The notes beneath the pieces are model-generated. The model saw only the letters and a list, made by a program, of their open reading frames with translations. It was not told where the DNA came from and did no database searches. Source: Scatosoma sp045643825 (GTDB lineage Bacteria > Bacillota > Clostridia > Christensenellales > Borkfalkiaceae). From it: a DNA stretch of 64,000 nucleotides. Of the stretch, positions 9,168-17,284 are shown piece after piece. The number at the start of each line of letters is the position of its first letter. Position 1 is the first letter of the stretch. The stretch is taken from the NCBI GenBank assembly GCA_045643825.1, contig JAZRFV010000084.1, positions 1-64,000 of the forward strand. The letters run 5' to 3'. The position numbers and the translations under genes are program-made.

Positions 9168-10445
9168 ATGAAATTAAAAAATACACTTGCTTTTTTATTC
9201 GCAGGGTTGATGACTACCTCGATGGCGGCGTGTGGCTCGAAGGCGAGTGCAACAATCGATAACACAGCGATTGCGGTGACGAATAGCTCTACCTCTTCAA
9301 AATCGGTTGTTCAACGTAAGGATACCCCGGTAAAAGGGGTGGGCGCGAAAGTCGAAACGACTTCCGTGGAGAACTCTCCCATTGTTTTAACGGACGTTAC
9401 GAAGGCGAAAAACGTTATTTTAATGATTGGCGACGGTATGGGGCCTGACCAAATTAAGGCAGGTCAAATCTATAAGGGTGAAGCTTTGACGATGCAAGGC
9501 TTTCCCTATAAGACGACCGTTTCAACGCGCTCGGCTTCGGACGAAATTACCGACTCGGCTGCGGCGGCAACGGCGCTTGCAACGGGAAAACGTACCAAGA
9601 ATGGCATGATTGGTAAAGACGCGGATTACTTGAATATGGAAACCATCGTGGATATTGCAAATGCGATGGGGAAGAGTACGGGTATTCTTGCGACGGAAGA
9701 GCTTTACGGTGCAACCCCGATGGGATTCTCTTCACACGTTTACAATAGAAATGATACGACCTGCTTGTTAAAAACGGCGGCGGCAACCAGCAATGTAAAC
9801 TTATTTGCAAGCTACGTAATGGATGCAGGATATCAAGACATTTTCACCGACGCAGGGTATCAAAAGGTGGAGGACGTGGACTTGATCTCGGAGGCGACTT
9901 CGGATAAGGTTTTCGGTAGCTACATGATTCGTGCGGATGCGCCTTCTATGTCGGCAAATGCGAATAGAGTTGCATTTGATAGATTGGTATCGGAGGCGTT
10001 AGATTATCTTTCTAAGGACGAAGACGGCTTCTTCTTGATGGCGGAAGGTTCGCATATTGATCATGGCGGGCACAATAACGATATGACCTATATGCTGTCG
10101 GAGTTGTTGGCGTTTGATGATGCGGTGCAAGCGGTTTTGGAATGGGCAAAGGATCGTGACGATACGGTGGTAATCGTTACCGCTGATCATGAAACAGGCG
10201 GTTTGCAATTGAAAGAAAGCGCATTTACCGCCTTGAACTTTTTGGAAACGGTGTCCAATGATAATGGTATGACCTACGTGCCGAAACATTATCAATGGAC
10301 GACGACGTCGCACTCGTCGACGGATGTAAACTGCTATATCAACGGTGCTAATATCGATTTTAAAAATTATTCGTTCGGTATCGACGGTCGTATTAAAAAC
10401 ACCGATGTGTTTAAAATCATGAAAGGACTTTTACAAGGGATGTAA
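9168..10445 (+). CDS. Alkaline phosphatase lipoprotein
   Basis: A 425-residue secreted phosphomonoesterase of the PhoA superfamily. The first metal-binding Asp is in 'MIGDGMG' (about residue 89), the nucleophilic Ser in 'TDSAAAATA' (about residue 130), further metal ligands in 'GSHIDHGGH' and 'TADHETGG'. ATG 9168 is chosen because AGGTG at 9159-9163 precedes it; the ATG at 9156 has no site. The signal peptide ends in a lipobox with Cys 22 (SMAAC), so the enzyme should be tethered to the outer face of the membrane. It follows the surface proteins by 18 bases and precedes a second phosphoesterase, so the end of the operon appears devoted to external phosphate-ester cleavage. Confidence 0.93.
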   Translation: MKLKNTLAFLFAGLMTTSMAACGSKASATIDNTAIAVTNSSTSSKSVVQRKDTPVKGVGAKVETTSVENSPIVLTDVTKAKNVILMIGDGMGPDQIKAGQIYKGEALTMQGFPYKTTVSTRSASDEITDSAAAATALATGKRTKNGMIGKDADYLNMETIVDIANAMGKSTGILATEELYGATPMGFSSHVYNRNDTTCLLKTAAATSNVNLFASYVMDAGYQDIFTDAGYQKVEDVDLISEATSDKVFGSYMIRADAPSMSANANRVAFDRLVSEALDYLSKDEDGFFLMAEGSHIDHGGHNNDMTYMLSELLAFDDAVQAVLEWAKDRDDTVVIVTADHETGGLQLKESAFTALNFLETVSNDNGMTYVPKHYQWTTTSHSSTDVNCYINGANIDFKNYSFGIDGRIKNTDVFKIMKGLLQGM

Positions 10446-10469
10446 TCCTTAAAAATGGAGAAGGTTATT

Positions 10470-12149
10470 ATGAAAAAACTGATGTCCATATTAACTGCAG
10501 CGGTATTGGCTTTTTCCTTTACCGCTTGCAAGAAAAAAGGACAAAACGAGGGCGAGATAGAGGAGATCGTACACACCTCTCACCAAGTCACCAAGGTCTT
10601 GGCAAAGGCTCCAACCTGTCAACAGGAGGGCAATATTGAGTATTGGTCGTGCTTTGGCTGCGATAAAATTTATCAGGATGCGGAGATGACGACGGAGCTT
10701 TCCCGTGAAAGCATTGTCCTGCCGAAAGAAGCGCATGCCATCGTGCCTATGTCCGCCAACGCATCTACTTGCACGAAAAAAGGGAATGCGGCGTATTACT
10801 ATTGTCCCAACTGTTTTACCTATTTTTCGGATGAAAATGGTCAAACGGAGCTTGCGGATAAAGGGAAGGTGGAACTTCCTACGATTGCACATCAAATGTC
10901 CCATCGAGATGCAGTGGCGCCAGGTATCTTAAAGAGTGAGAACGGTAACGTCGAATTTTGGCAATGTACGGTTTGTGAGGGCTACTATTTAGATTCGGAG
11001 GGCAAAAAAATGGTGACGGAGAAAGAAACTGTTTTATTGTCTGCTTACAATATTCCCGACTTTGTCGTGGAGGTTGCAGAAAATAAAAATCCCGTCGTTT
11101 TACAGCTGACCGATACGCAAATTATTGATGCTGGGCAAATGCGCGTTTCAAACCGCTTAAACGGCAACGAGCAGAAGTTTTGGGCGACTGATAAGGCGCA
11201 AGATCGCTGTTATGCGTATTTAACCGAAATTATCACGGCGACTACCCCCGACCTGATTCTCCTTACGGGCGATATTGTTTACGGGGAATTTGACGATAAT
11301 GGTACGGCTCTATTGGCGTTGATTGAGTTTATGGAAAGTTTCCAAATCCCTTGGGCTCCCATTTTCGGTAACCACGAAGCTGAAAGTAAGAAGGGCGCGG
11401 ATTGGCAATGCGAACAGCTTGAAAAGGCAACGTATTGTTTGTTCGAACAGAAAAACTTGACTGGTAATGGTAATTATTCGGTTGGAATTGCGCAAGGCGG
11501 CGTTGTGAAACGTGTGTTCTATATGTTAGACTCTAACGGTAGTGGCGCGGCCAGTGAGGAATCGCTTGCAAACGGGCATACGAAAACTTCGGTTGGCTTT
11601 GGACAGGATCAAATCGATTGGTATACGCAGGAAATTACGGCATTGAAAGGCTTATTGCCCGAGGTGAAGGTATCATTTGCATACCATATCCAGGGCGCAA
11701 TTTTCGGTACCGCATACGCGAAATATGGCTTCAATCAAGAAAATCAAGCGCAAGATATCAATATTGATCGTTTTTCGGATAAAGCTGCAAGCGATTTTGG
11801 GTATATCGGCAGTCGGATGAAGAACCCTTGGGACGAAAATTTCACCGTCTTTAATGGAATGAAATCGTTGGGCGCAGACTCGATTTTTGTTGGTCATGAG
11901 CATTGTAACAGTGCAAGTGTGGTATACGATGGCGTACGTTTCCAATTCGGGCAAAAGTCGAGTGAGTACGACCGCTTTAACTATGTAAATGCGGACGGTT
12001 CGATTACGACGAACGATGCAAACGGCGGTAAATCCTTGATGGGCGGTACTGTTATACCCTTGTCGGCGACGGATGGATCTATTGTCAAACCGTATATTTA
12101 CTATTGCGGTTACCCGAACGGGCAATTGGATTGGACACAATTTAACTAA
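10470..12149 (+). CDS. Secreted metallophosphoesterase lipoprotein with N-terminal Cys-pair modules
   Basis: A 559-residue lipoprotein (lipobox FTAC, Cys 20). The start at 10470 follows GGAGAAGG (10457-10464). Residues about 35-190 hold three copies of a small module with a Cys, a Gly and a C-x2-C pair ('PTCQQEGN', 'CFGC', 'CPNC', 'CTVC'), common in Clostridia surface proteins. The rest is a calcineurin-like phosphoesterase with the ordered metal motifs 'LTDTQI', 'LTGDIVYGE', 'GNHEAE', 'AYHIQG' and 'GHEHCN'. It probably cleaves external phosphodiesters or monoesters alongside the upstream alkaline phosphatase. A strong terminator follows, closing the locus. Confidence 0.88.
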   Translation: MKKLMSILTAAVLAFSFTACKKKGQNEGEIEEIVHTSHQVTKVLAKAPTCQQEGNIEYWSCFGCDKIYQDAEMTTELSRESIVLPKEAHAIVPMSANASTCTKKGNAAYYYCPNCFTYFSDENGQTELADKGKVELPTIAHQMSHRDAVAPGILKSENGNVEFWQCTVCEGYYLDSEGKKMVTEKETVLLSAYNIPDFVVEVAENKNPVVLQLTDTQIIDAGQMRVSNRLNGNEQKFWATDKAQDRCYAYLTEIITATTPDLILLTGDIVYGEFDDNGTALLALIEFMESFQIPWAPIFGNHEAESKKGADWQCEQLEKATYCLFEQKNLTGNGNYSVGIAQGGVVKRVFYMLDSNGSGAASEESLANGHTKTSVGFGQDQIDWYTQEITALKGLLPEVKVSFAYHIQGAIFGTAYAKYGFNQENQAQDINIDRFSDKAASDFGYIGSRMKNPWDENFTVFNGMKSLGADSIFVGHEHCNSASVVYDGVRFQFGQKSSEYDRFNYVNADGSITTNDANGGKSLMGGTVIPLSATDGSIVKPYIYYCGYPNGQLDWTQFN

Positions 12150-12157
12150 TAAAGAAA

Positions 12158-12194
12158 AGCACCTATTGATAAATTTCAATAGGTGCTACTTTTT
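12158..12194 (+). terminator. Rho-independent terminator of the surface/phosphatase locus
   Basis: Perfect 11-bp stem AGCACCTATTG / CAATAGGTGCT with an 8-base loop, then ACTTTTT, starting 8 bases after the phosphoesterase stop codon. Confidence 0.9.
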
Positions 12195-12287
12195 GAGACA
12201 TAGGGGATTATAATGGCGAATTAATACGCTCGTTTTGGGTATAATATGGTTAAACCCCCATACCAGGGATGTGTTGACTGAAAAAAA

Positions 12288-13037
12288 CTAATCAGTGATG
12301 ATGGTTTGAATGCCCTTCAAGGCAGGGATTTTGGGAAGCTCGGCATTGGATACGATGTAATCCACATCCTTGATAGACCCAAGATGGAAGGGGGAGGTTT
12401 TGCCGATTTTCGTGCTGTCACAAAGGAAAACCTTGCATTTTGCATTCTCGATCATAGAGCGTCGAAGGAAGTTTTCACCCTCAAAGCAGTCGTAAATTTC
12501 ACCGTTTAAATCCATAGATTGAGCGGAGAAAAATACAATGTCGGCGTAAAAATTACGCACGGTATCTTCGGCGTATCTTCCCACCAAAACGGAAGGGTTG
12601 CTTGTGGAAACCTGCCCACCCGTAGAATAAGCGGTGATGTTGTTTTTTGCCAGTAGGGACAAGGTATCGATGCCGTTTGTGATAACACGGAGATCCTTAA
12701 ACTCGCTTAAATATTCCGCAATATGGAATACGGTGGTGGAGCCGTCCAAAAAGATAACGTCGCCGTTTTTAATCAGCTTCATCGCTGCCAAAGCCATCTT
12801 TTTCTTTTCAAAGCTGTTTTGGTGGATTCGGAAGGTGAAGCTTGGCGAAAAGTTATTTTCTTTGTAGATTTTTGCTCCGCCGTGGGTACGGATAACCAGC
12901 TTTCTCGCCTCCAAATTATTCAACGTCCTACGGACCGTAGAGGTGCTGACGAAGGTTTCAGCAGCCAAATCCTCCACGCTGGCATATTCCTTTGCTTGGA
13001 TAATTTCTAAAATTTTCTTTTCGTGCGTTTTATTCAT
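12288..13037 (-). CDS. DeoR-family (GlpR-like) transcriptional regulator
   Basis: A 249-residue repressor from ATG 13037 (MNKTHEKKILEII). A longer frame reaches 13109, but the chosen start matches the family length and N-terminus. The winged helix covers about residues 5-58 ('VSTSTVRRTLNNLEARKLV' then 'RTHGGA', the DeoR hallmark). The DeoR C-terminal sugar-phosphate-sensing domain follows ('GDVIFLDGSTT', 'VITNG'). It is divergent from the glycerol-3-phosphate-type oxidoreductase genes, so a GlpR role with a polyol or sugar phosphate as effector is likely (inference). Repeated GAGC/GCTC half-sites lie just upstream of it. Confidence 0.88.
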   Translation of the reverse strand: MNKTHEKKILEIIQAKEYASVEDLAAETFVSTSTVRRTLNNLEARKLVIRTHGGAKIYKENNFSPSFTFRIHQNSFEKKKMALAAMKLIKNGDVIFLDGSTTVFHIAEYLSEFKDLRVITNGIDTLSLLAKNNITAYSTGGQVSTSNPSVLVGRYAEDTVRNFYADIVFFSAQSMDLNGEIYDCFEGENFLRRSMIENAKCKVFLCDSTKIGKTSPFHLGSIKDVDYIVSNAELPKIPALKGIQTIITD

Positions 13038-13040
13038 AAA

Positions 13041-13086
13041 AAATGCTCGCTTTGGTAAAAATGAGCGATAAAAAATGCTCATTTTC
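13041..13086. promoter_or_regulatory. Putative operator: three AATGCTCG-like half-sites
   Basis: Half-sites AATGCTCG (13042-13049), AATGAGCG (13060-13067) and AATGCTCA (13074-13081) lie between the DeoR-type gene and its divergent partner. AAAATGAGC (13057-13065) and GCTCATTTT (13078-13086) form a perfect dyad. The half-site resembles AATGTTCG of E. coli GlpR operators. Binding by the adjacent regulator is inferred. Confidence 0.5.
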
Positions 13087-13125
13087 CGATATTTATTTTC
13101 AAAATGCATTTATTTTTAATTATAT

Positions 13126-13153
13126 TTGCTTATTTTGATAAATTTAGTATAAT
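13126..13153 (+). promoter_or_regulatory. Sigma-A-type promoter for the oxidoreductase operon
   Basis: TTGCTT (13126-13131), 16-base spacer, TATAAT (13148-13153), about 40 bases before the first ATG. Confidence 0.55.
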
Positions 13154-13191
13154 ATAAGTGTGATAGAAAGTCAAGTAAAATGAGGTGTAAA

Positions 13192-14619
13192 ATGTTTGAC
13201 GTAATAGTAATCGGCGGTGGTGTTGTCGGTGGGTTGATTTTACGAGAATTGACCAAGTACAATGTAACCGCTTGCCTTGTAGAAAAAGAAGGCGATGTGG
13301 CGATGGGTGCGAGCAAGGCAAATAGTGGTATCGTGCATGCAGGCTATGATGCAAAGCCTGGTACCTTGAAGGCGAAATTCAACGTGCTCGGCAACAAAAT
13401 GATGGAAGACACCTGCATGCAGTTGGGTGTAAAATTCCGTCGTAACGGCTCGCTTGTCGTGGCATTCTCGGAGGAGGAAATCCAAACCCTTCACGATTTA
13501 AAGGCTCGTGGTGAAGAAAATGGCGTAGAGGGGTTGGAGGTGATTGACCAAGCCCAGCTCCGTGCGATGGAAAAGAATATCTCGGACAATGCTTTGGGTG
13601 CGTTGCACGCCCCTACGGGCGGTATTGTTTGCCCTTACGAACTGACGATTGCATCCATCGGCAACGCAATGGACAATGGGGCAAGCCTTATCACGGATTT
13701 TGCCGTATCGAGCATTGAAAAAACGGAAAACGGCTATGTGCTTACCTCCGAAGATGGTCAAAGGGTAGAAGGCAAGCTGATTATCAACTGTGCAGGTTTG
13801 TACAGCGGTAAAATTGCCGAGATGATTGGTGACGATATCAAAATCGGTGCAAGAAAGGGCGAATATATCCTTTTGGATAGAGAGAGTGGCGATTTTGTTG
13901 CACACACCTTGTTCTTTACGCCTACCGCAAAGGGTAAGGGCATCCTTGTTACGCAAACGGTTGACAACAATATTATGCTTGGCCCGACGGCGGAAGAACA
14001 AGAAAATGGCGATACACAAACGAGTCAAGAAGGCTTGGCGTTCGTGATTGAAAAGGCAAGACAAATGAGCAAAAATCCTCCCTTATTCAACACGATTACT
14101 TCGTTTGCAGGTATTCGTGCGTATTCGGACAAGCACGATTTTATCATTGAAGAAAGTAAAAATGCAAAGGGTGTTATCCATTGTGCTGGTATCGAATCTC
14201 CTGGCCTTACGGCTTCCCCTGCTATTGCAAAATACGTGGTGGAAACGCTTGTTGGTGGTATGATTACGCTTGAACAGAACGAAACGTTTAACGGCGAAAG
14301 AAAACCTGATTATTTCTTTAAAAACCTTTCTGTTGAGGAGAAGAACGCTATTATTAAAGCGGATCCTTCCTACGGTAAAATTGTTTGCCGTTGCGAACAA
14401 GTAACCGAAGGGGAGATTTTACGGGCAATCCGTGAAAACCCTCCTGCGAAGGATGTTGACGGGGTGAAGCGTAGAACTCGTTCGGGTATGGGAAGATGTC
14501 AAGGAGGCTTTTGTCAGCCTTTCGTTGCGGAATTGATTGCAAAAGAAAGGGGCATGTCCTTAACGAACGTAACAAAGAGCGGGAAAGGATCCTATCTTTT
14601 GACGGGGGTGACGAAATGA
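13192..14619 (+). CDS. FAD-dependent dehydrogenase with BFD-type [2Fe-2S] domain (GlpA-like)
   Basis: A 475-residue flavoprotein from ATG 13192, preceded by AGGTG at 13183-13187. The N-terminal dinucleotide fold ('VIGGGVVGG') opens a DAO/GlpA-type oxidase domain to about residue 370. The C-terminal part has a bacterioferritin-associated ferredoxin-like Cys set ('CRCEQVTEGEI', 'GMGRCQGGFC'). In many anaerobic Firmicutes and Thermotoga this protein, a small FAD/NAD oxidoreductase and a DUF1667 protein are encoded together as an anaerobic glycerol-3-phosphate dehydrogenase-like complex, and the same trio is present here. Substrate is inferred, not proven; hydroxyglutarate-type oxidases are related. 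It overlaps the next gene as ATGA. Confidence 0.85.
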   Translation: MFDVIVIGGGVVGGLILRELTKYNVTACLVEKEGDVAMGASKANSGIVHAGYDAKPGTLKAKFNVLGNKMMEDTCMQLGVKFRRNGSLVVAFSEEEIQTLHDLKARGEENGVEGLEVIDQAQLRAMEKNISDNALGALHAPTGGIVCPYELTIASIGNAMDNGASLITDFAVSSIEKTENGYVLTSEDGQRVEGKLIINCAGLYSGKIAEMIGDDIKIGARKGEYILLDRESGDFVAHTLFFTPTAKGKGILVTQTVDNNIMLGPTAEEQENGDTQTSQEGLAFVIEKARQMSKNPPLFNTITSFAGIRAYSDKHDFIIEESKNAKGVIHCAGIESPGLTASPAIAKYVVETLVGGMITLEQNETFNGERKPDYFFKNLSVEEKNAIIKADPSYGKIVCRCEQVTEGEILRAIRENPPAKDVDGVKRRTRSGMGRCQGGFCQPFVAELIAKERGMSLTNVTKSGKGSYLLTGVTK

Positions 14620-15872
14620 AATTGACGTATGATATCGTGATTATCGGTGGCGGTCCCGCAGGTTTGGCTGCGGCAATCTCGGCGTACGACAACGGCGTAA
14701 AAGATATTTTGATTTTGGAACGAGAAGATAAAATGGGCGGTATCCTGAACCAATGTATCCACAATGGGTTTGGTTTGACGAGATTTAAAGAAAGTCTTTC
14801 GGGCCCTGAATATGCGGCTCGTTTCGTGCAAGGTGTCCGCGAAAGAAATATCGAGGTGTTGACGGAGACAACGGTGCTCTCGGTGACGAAGGAAAAGCAA
14901 ATCACAGCCATCAATAGCGTGAGTGGGGTGTTCACGTTGCAAGCAAAGGCAGTTATCTTGGCGATGGGGTGTAGAGAGCGTAGTAAAGGTGCTTTGAATG
15001 TGCCAGGTACGCGTCCAGCAGGTATTTACTCGGCGGGTACGGCACAAAAATACGTAAATATTAAGGGATATATGCCTGGTGAAAAGGTGGTTATTCTTGG
15101 TTCAGGCGACATCGGTTTGATTATGGCGAGAAGAATGACGCTTGAAGGTGCGAAGGTGCTTGCTGTGTGTGAAATTATGCCGTATTCCAGCGGTTTGAAG
15201 CGTAATATTGCACAATGTTTGGACGATTTTGATATTCCTCTTTACCTCAATCATACCATCACGAAAATTGAGGGTGAAAAGCGTGTGACGGGCGTTGTTG
15301 TTTCCAAGGTGGACGAAAATAAGCAGGCTATTCCTGGTACGGAAATGCACTTTGACTGCGACACTGTATTGTTCTCGGTCGGCTTGATCCCTGAAAACGA
15401 GTTGACAAAGGGTGCGGGGATCGAGTTATCCCCGAAAACAAGAGGTGCGGTGGTAAGCCAAACCCGTGAAACGAGTGAGGAAGGTATCTTCGCTTGTGGT
15501 AATGTTTTGCAGGTGCACGACCTTGTGGATTTTGTATCCGAAGAAGCGGAACTGGCAGGCAGGTATGCGGCGAAATACGTTTTAGAGAAAAAAACAGCGA
15601 AAAATTACGTAGAGGTTGTCAACGGTAAAAACGTATCCTACGTATGCCCGCAAAGGGTAGATAAAAACCTTGGCGAGCATGTAAAATTGTTCTTCCGTGT
15701 AACCAACACCTTTAAGAATTGTACCATCACGGCAAAATGCGGCAACAAGGTTTTGATGCAAAAGAAAAAGCAAATTGCCGTACCTGGTGAAATGGAAACA
15801 CTGATGCTTATCAATACCAAGCTCGCGGAAGCGGAAGGCAAAATCGAGGTTTCGTTGGAGGTGCAGGAATGA
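14616..15872 (+). CDS. FAD/NAD(P)-dependent oxidoreductase (second subunit of GlpA-like complex)
   Basis: A 418-residue pyridine-nucleotide-disulfide-type flavoprotein. The start at 14616 overlaps the upstream stop (ATGA), and GGGGGTG at 14604-14610 is the ribosome site. It has an N-terminal FAD fold ('IIGGGPAGLAAA'), a second nucleotide fold ('VILGSGDIGLIMARR') and the C-terminal FAD-binding 'GIFACGNVL'. The middle carries 'GCRERSKGALNVPGTRPAGI', typical of the subunits paired with GlpA-like proteins. It probably passes electrons between the flavin/2Fe-2S subunit and NAD(P). It ends in an ATGA overlap with the DUF1667 gene, so the three subunits are translationally coupled. Confidence 0.85.
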   Translation: MKLTYDIVIIGGGPAGLAAAISAYDNGVKDILILEREDKMGGILNQCIHNGFGLTRFKESLSGPEYAARFVQGVRERNIEVLTETTVLSVTKEKQITAINSVSGVFTLQAKAVILAMGCRERSKGALNVPGTRPAGIYSAGTAQKYVNIKGYMPGEKVVILGSGDIGLIMARRMTLEGAKVLAVCEIMPYSSGLKRNIAQCLDDFDIPLYLNHTITKIEGEKRVTGVVVSKVDENKQAIPGTEMHFDCDTVLFSVGLIPENELTKGAGIELSPKTRGAVVSQTRETSEEGIFACGNVLQVHDLVDFVSEEAELAGRYAAKYVLEKKTAKNYVEVVNGKNVSYVCPQRVDKNLGEHVKLFFRVTNTFKNCTITAKCGNKVLMQKKKQIAVPGEMETLMLINTKLAEAEGKIEVSLEVQE

Positions 15873-16213
15873 AAAAGAACTTAACTTGTATCGAGTGTCC
15901 TATTGGGTGTTCCATTGAGGTAACGCTTGAGGAGGGCAAGGTAGTATCCTTGACAGGTAACAGCTGTCCCCGTGGCAAACTCTATGCCGAGGCGGAGGTT
16001 GTATGTCCAAAGCGTGTGGTAACCTCCACCGTTCGTGCGGAAAATGGTGAAATGATTCCCGTAAAAACGGATAGACCTGTAAGAAAGGATGCCATTTTTG
16101 AGGTAATGAAGAAAATCAATGCAACCACCTGCAAGATGCCCGTTGCTTTGGGCGACGTGTTGGTGGAAAACATTTGTGACGATGCAAACCTCGTTGTTTC
16201 GGGTAATTTCTAA
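15869..16213 (+). CDS. DUF1667 iron-sulfur-type small subunit
   Basis: A 114-residue protein with Cys clusters 'CIECPIGCS', 'CPRGKLY' and 'CPKRV', a pattern like the N-terminal [4Fe-4S] site of molybdopterin oxidoreductases. This matches DUF1667, the usual third member of the GlpA-like operon. It probably supplies an electron-transfer centre to the two flavoproteins upstream; the cluster type is not demonstrated by sequence. It overlaps the upstream gene by 4 bases. Confidence 0.85.
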   Translation: MKKNLTCIECPIGCSIEVTLEEGKVVSLTGNSCPRGKLYAEAEVVCPKRVVTSTVRAENGEMIPVKTDRPVRKDAIFEVMKKINATTCKMPVALGDVLVENICDDANLVVSGNF

Positions 16214-16230
16214 TACAAAGGATAAAAATC

Positions 16231-17004
16231 ATGAAAGAACTTCAAAATAAAAAAGCCTTCATATGTGATATGGATGGTGTAATCTATCACGGCAGTAAGA
16301 TTTTGGACGGCGTGCGAGAATTTGTCAATTGGATGATTGACGAAGGTAAAAATTTCATTTTCTTGACGAATAGTCCCGAACGCACCCCTCACGAGTTGTC
16401 TATGAAGCTCGATCGTATGGGGTTAAACGTATCCGCTTCGCACTTTTATACGAGTGCAATGGCAACGGCGGAGTTTTTATCTGCTCAAAAGCCAGGTTGT
16501 ACCGCATACGTAATCGGTGAAGCCGCGTTGACGAAGGCGATGTACGATAAGAAGATTTACATGAATGACGTGAACCCCGACTACGTCGTGCTTGGTGAAA
16601 CGAGAACCTACAGCTTTGAAAAGCTTGAAAAAGCCATCGAGCTTGTAAGAAACGGTGCAAAGCTCATCGGCGCAAATCCTGACACGATAGGGGTTACGGA
16701 AAAGGGGATTATGCCTGCTACAGGCTCGTTGATTGCTCCCATTGAAATCGCTACGGGTAAAAAGGCGTACTTTGTTGGTAAGCCCAACCCCTTGATGCTC
16801 CGTCACGCCATGAAACAGCTCGATTGTCACAGCGTAGACGTTGCGTTTATCGGTGATAGAATGGATACGGACATTATTGCGGGTATCGAGTCGAATATCG
16901 ATACAGTATTGGTGTTAAGTGGCGTAACCAAGGAAGAGGACTTGTCGCAGTTCCCTTATCAGCCGAAATACGTCTTAAACGGCGTTGGTGACATATTGAA
17001 ATAA
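16231..17004 (+). CDS. HAD-IIA (NagD-like) sugar/glycerol phosphate phosphatase
   Basis: A 257-residue cytoplasmic phosphatase. HAD motif I is 'DMDGVIYHG' (nucleophile Asp 11), motif II is 'FLTNS', motif III Lys is in 'GKPNP', and motif IV is 'IGDRMDTDI'. AAAGGAT at 16216-16222 is the ribosome site. The NagD clade includes glycerol-3-phosphate phosphatases and p-nitrophenyl phosphatases; placement 17 bases after the glycerol-3-phosphate-type oxidoreductase trio makes a glycerol phosphate substrate attractive, but this is inference from context. Confidence 0.85.
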   Translation: MKELQNKKAFICDMDGVIYHGSKILDGVREFVNWMIDEGKNFIFLTNSPERTPHELSMKLDRMGLNVSASHFYTSAMATAEFLSAQKPGCTAYVIGEAALTKAMYDKKIYMNDVNPDYVVLGETRTYSFEKLEKAIELVRNGAKLIGANPDTIGVTEKGIMPATGSLIAPIEIATGKKAYFVGKPNPLMLRHAMKQLDCHSVDVAFIGDRMDTDIIAGIESNIDTVLVLSGVTKEEDLSQFPYQPKYVLNGVGDILK

Positions 17005-17027
17005 GTGTATAATTGTAAAAAAGAAGA

Positions 17028-17076
17028 AACACCCATTGGGACGCGTGCATTGACAGGCCTCTCAATAGGTGTTTTT
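17028..17076 (+). terminator. Terminator of the oxidoreductase-HAD operon
   Basis: Arms AACACCCATTG (17028-17038) and CAATAGGTGTT (17063-17073) pair with one mismatch around a long loop and run into TTTTT. Confidence 0.8.
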
Positions 17077-17081
17077 TGCAT

Positions 17082-17153
17082 AAAAAAAGAGCGGGCCACA
17101 CGGTTACGCTCCGCCAACGACTGCCCAACTCTTATTTGCAACCTTTCGGCTAC
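17082..17153 (-). ncRNA. Candidate 72-nt small RNA with its own promoter and terminator
   Basis: On the minus strand a promoter (17160-17188) is followed by a transcript predicted to begin at G17153 with a perfect hairpin GUAGCC-GAAA-GGUUGC (GNRA tetraloop), an A/U spacer, and a second, longer structure closed by GAG/CUC and GGGC/GCCC pairs that ends in seven U residues (17088 to 17082). There is no open frame of note, and the next gene downstream lies on the opposite strand, so it is neither a leader nor an attenuator. I do not recognise the family. It is convergent with the HAD operon. Confidence 0.6.
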
Positions 17154-17159
17154 AAATAA

Positions 17160-17188
17160 ACTATACCATATCTAAAATAAAAAGTCAA
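17160..17188 (-). promoter_or_regulatory. Promoter of the candidate small RNA
   Basis: On the minus strand TTGACT (17188-17183), 17-base spacer, TATAGT (17165-17160): near-consensus sigma-A elements at ideal spacing with no minus-strand gene behind them. Confidence 0.7.
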
Positions 17189-17231
17189 TGTTTTTCTTGA
17201 AGAAAATAAAAATATATTTTCAAACGGATAC

Positions 17232-17260
17232 TTGCATTTTTTGATAGGGCGTGCTACAAT
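17232..17260 (+). promoter_or_regulatory. Promoter for pcp and the GH125 gene
   Basis: TTGCAT (17232-17237), 17-base spacer, TACAAT (17255-17260), 25 bases before the pcp start. Confidence 0.55.
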
Positions 17261-17284
17261 AGGATAAATAAAAGAGGTGCTATG

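Noticed and set aside
12195..12287. TATAAT-like hexamers near 12209 and 12240 as promoters
   Set aside because: No properly spaced -35, and no plus-strand gene follows; the region only holds A/T-rich sequence and a weak GGTAT/ATACC hairpin.
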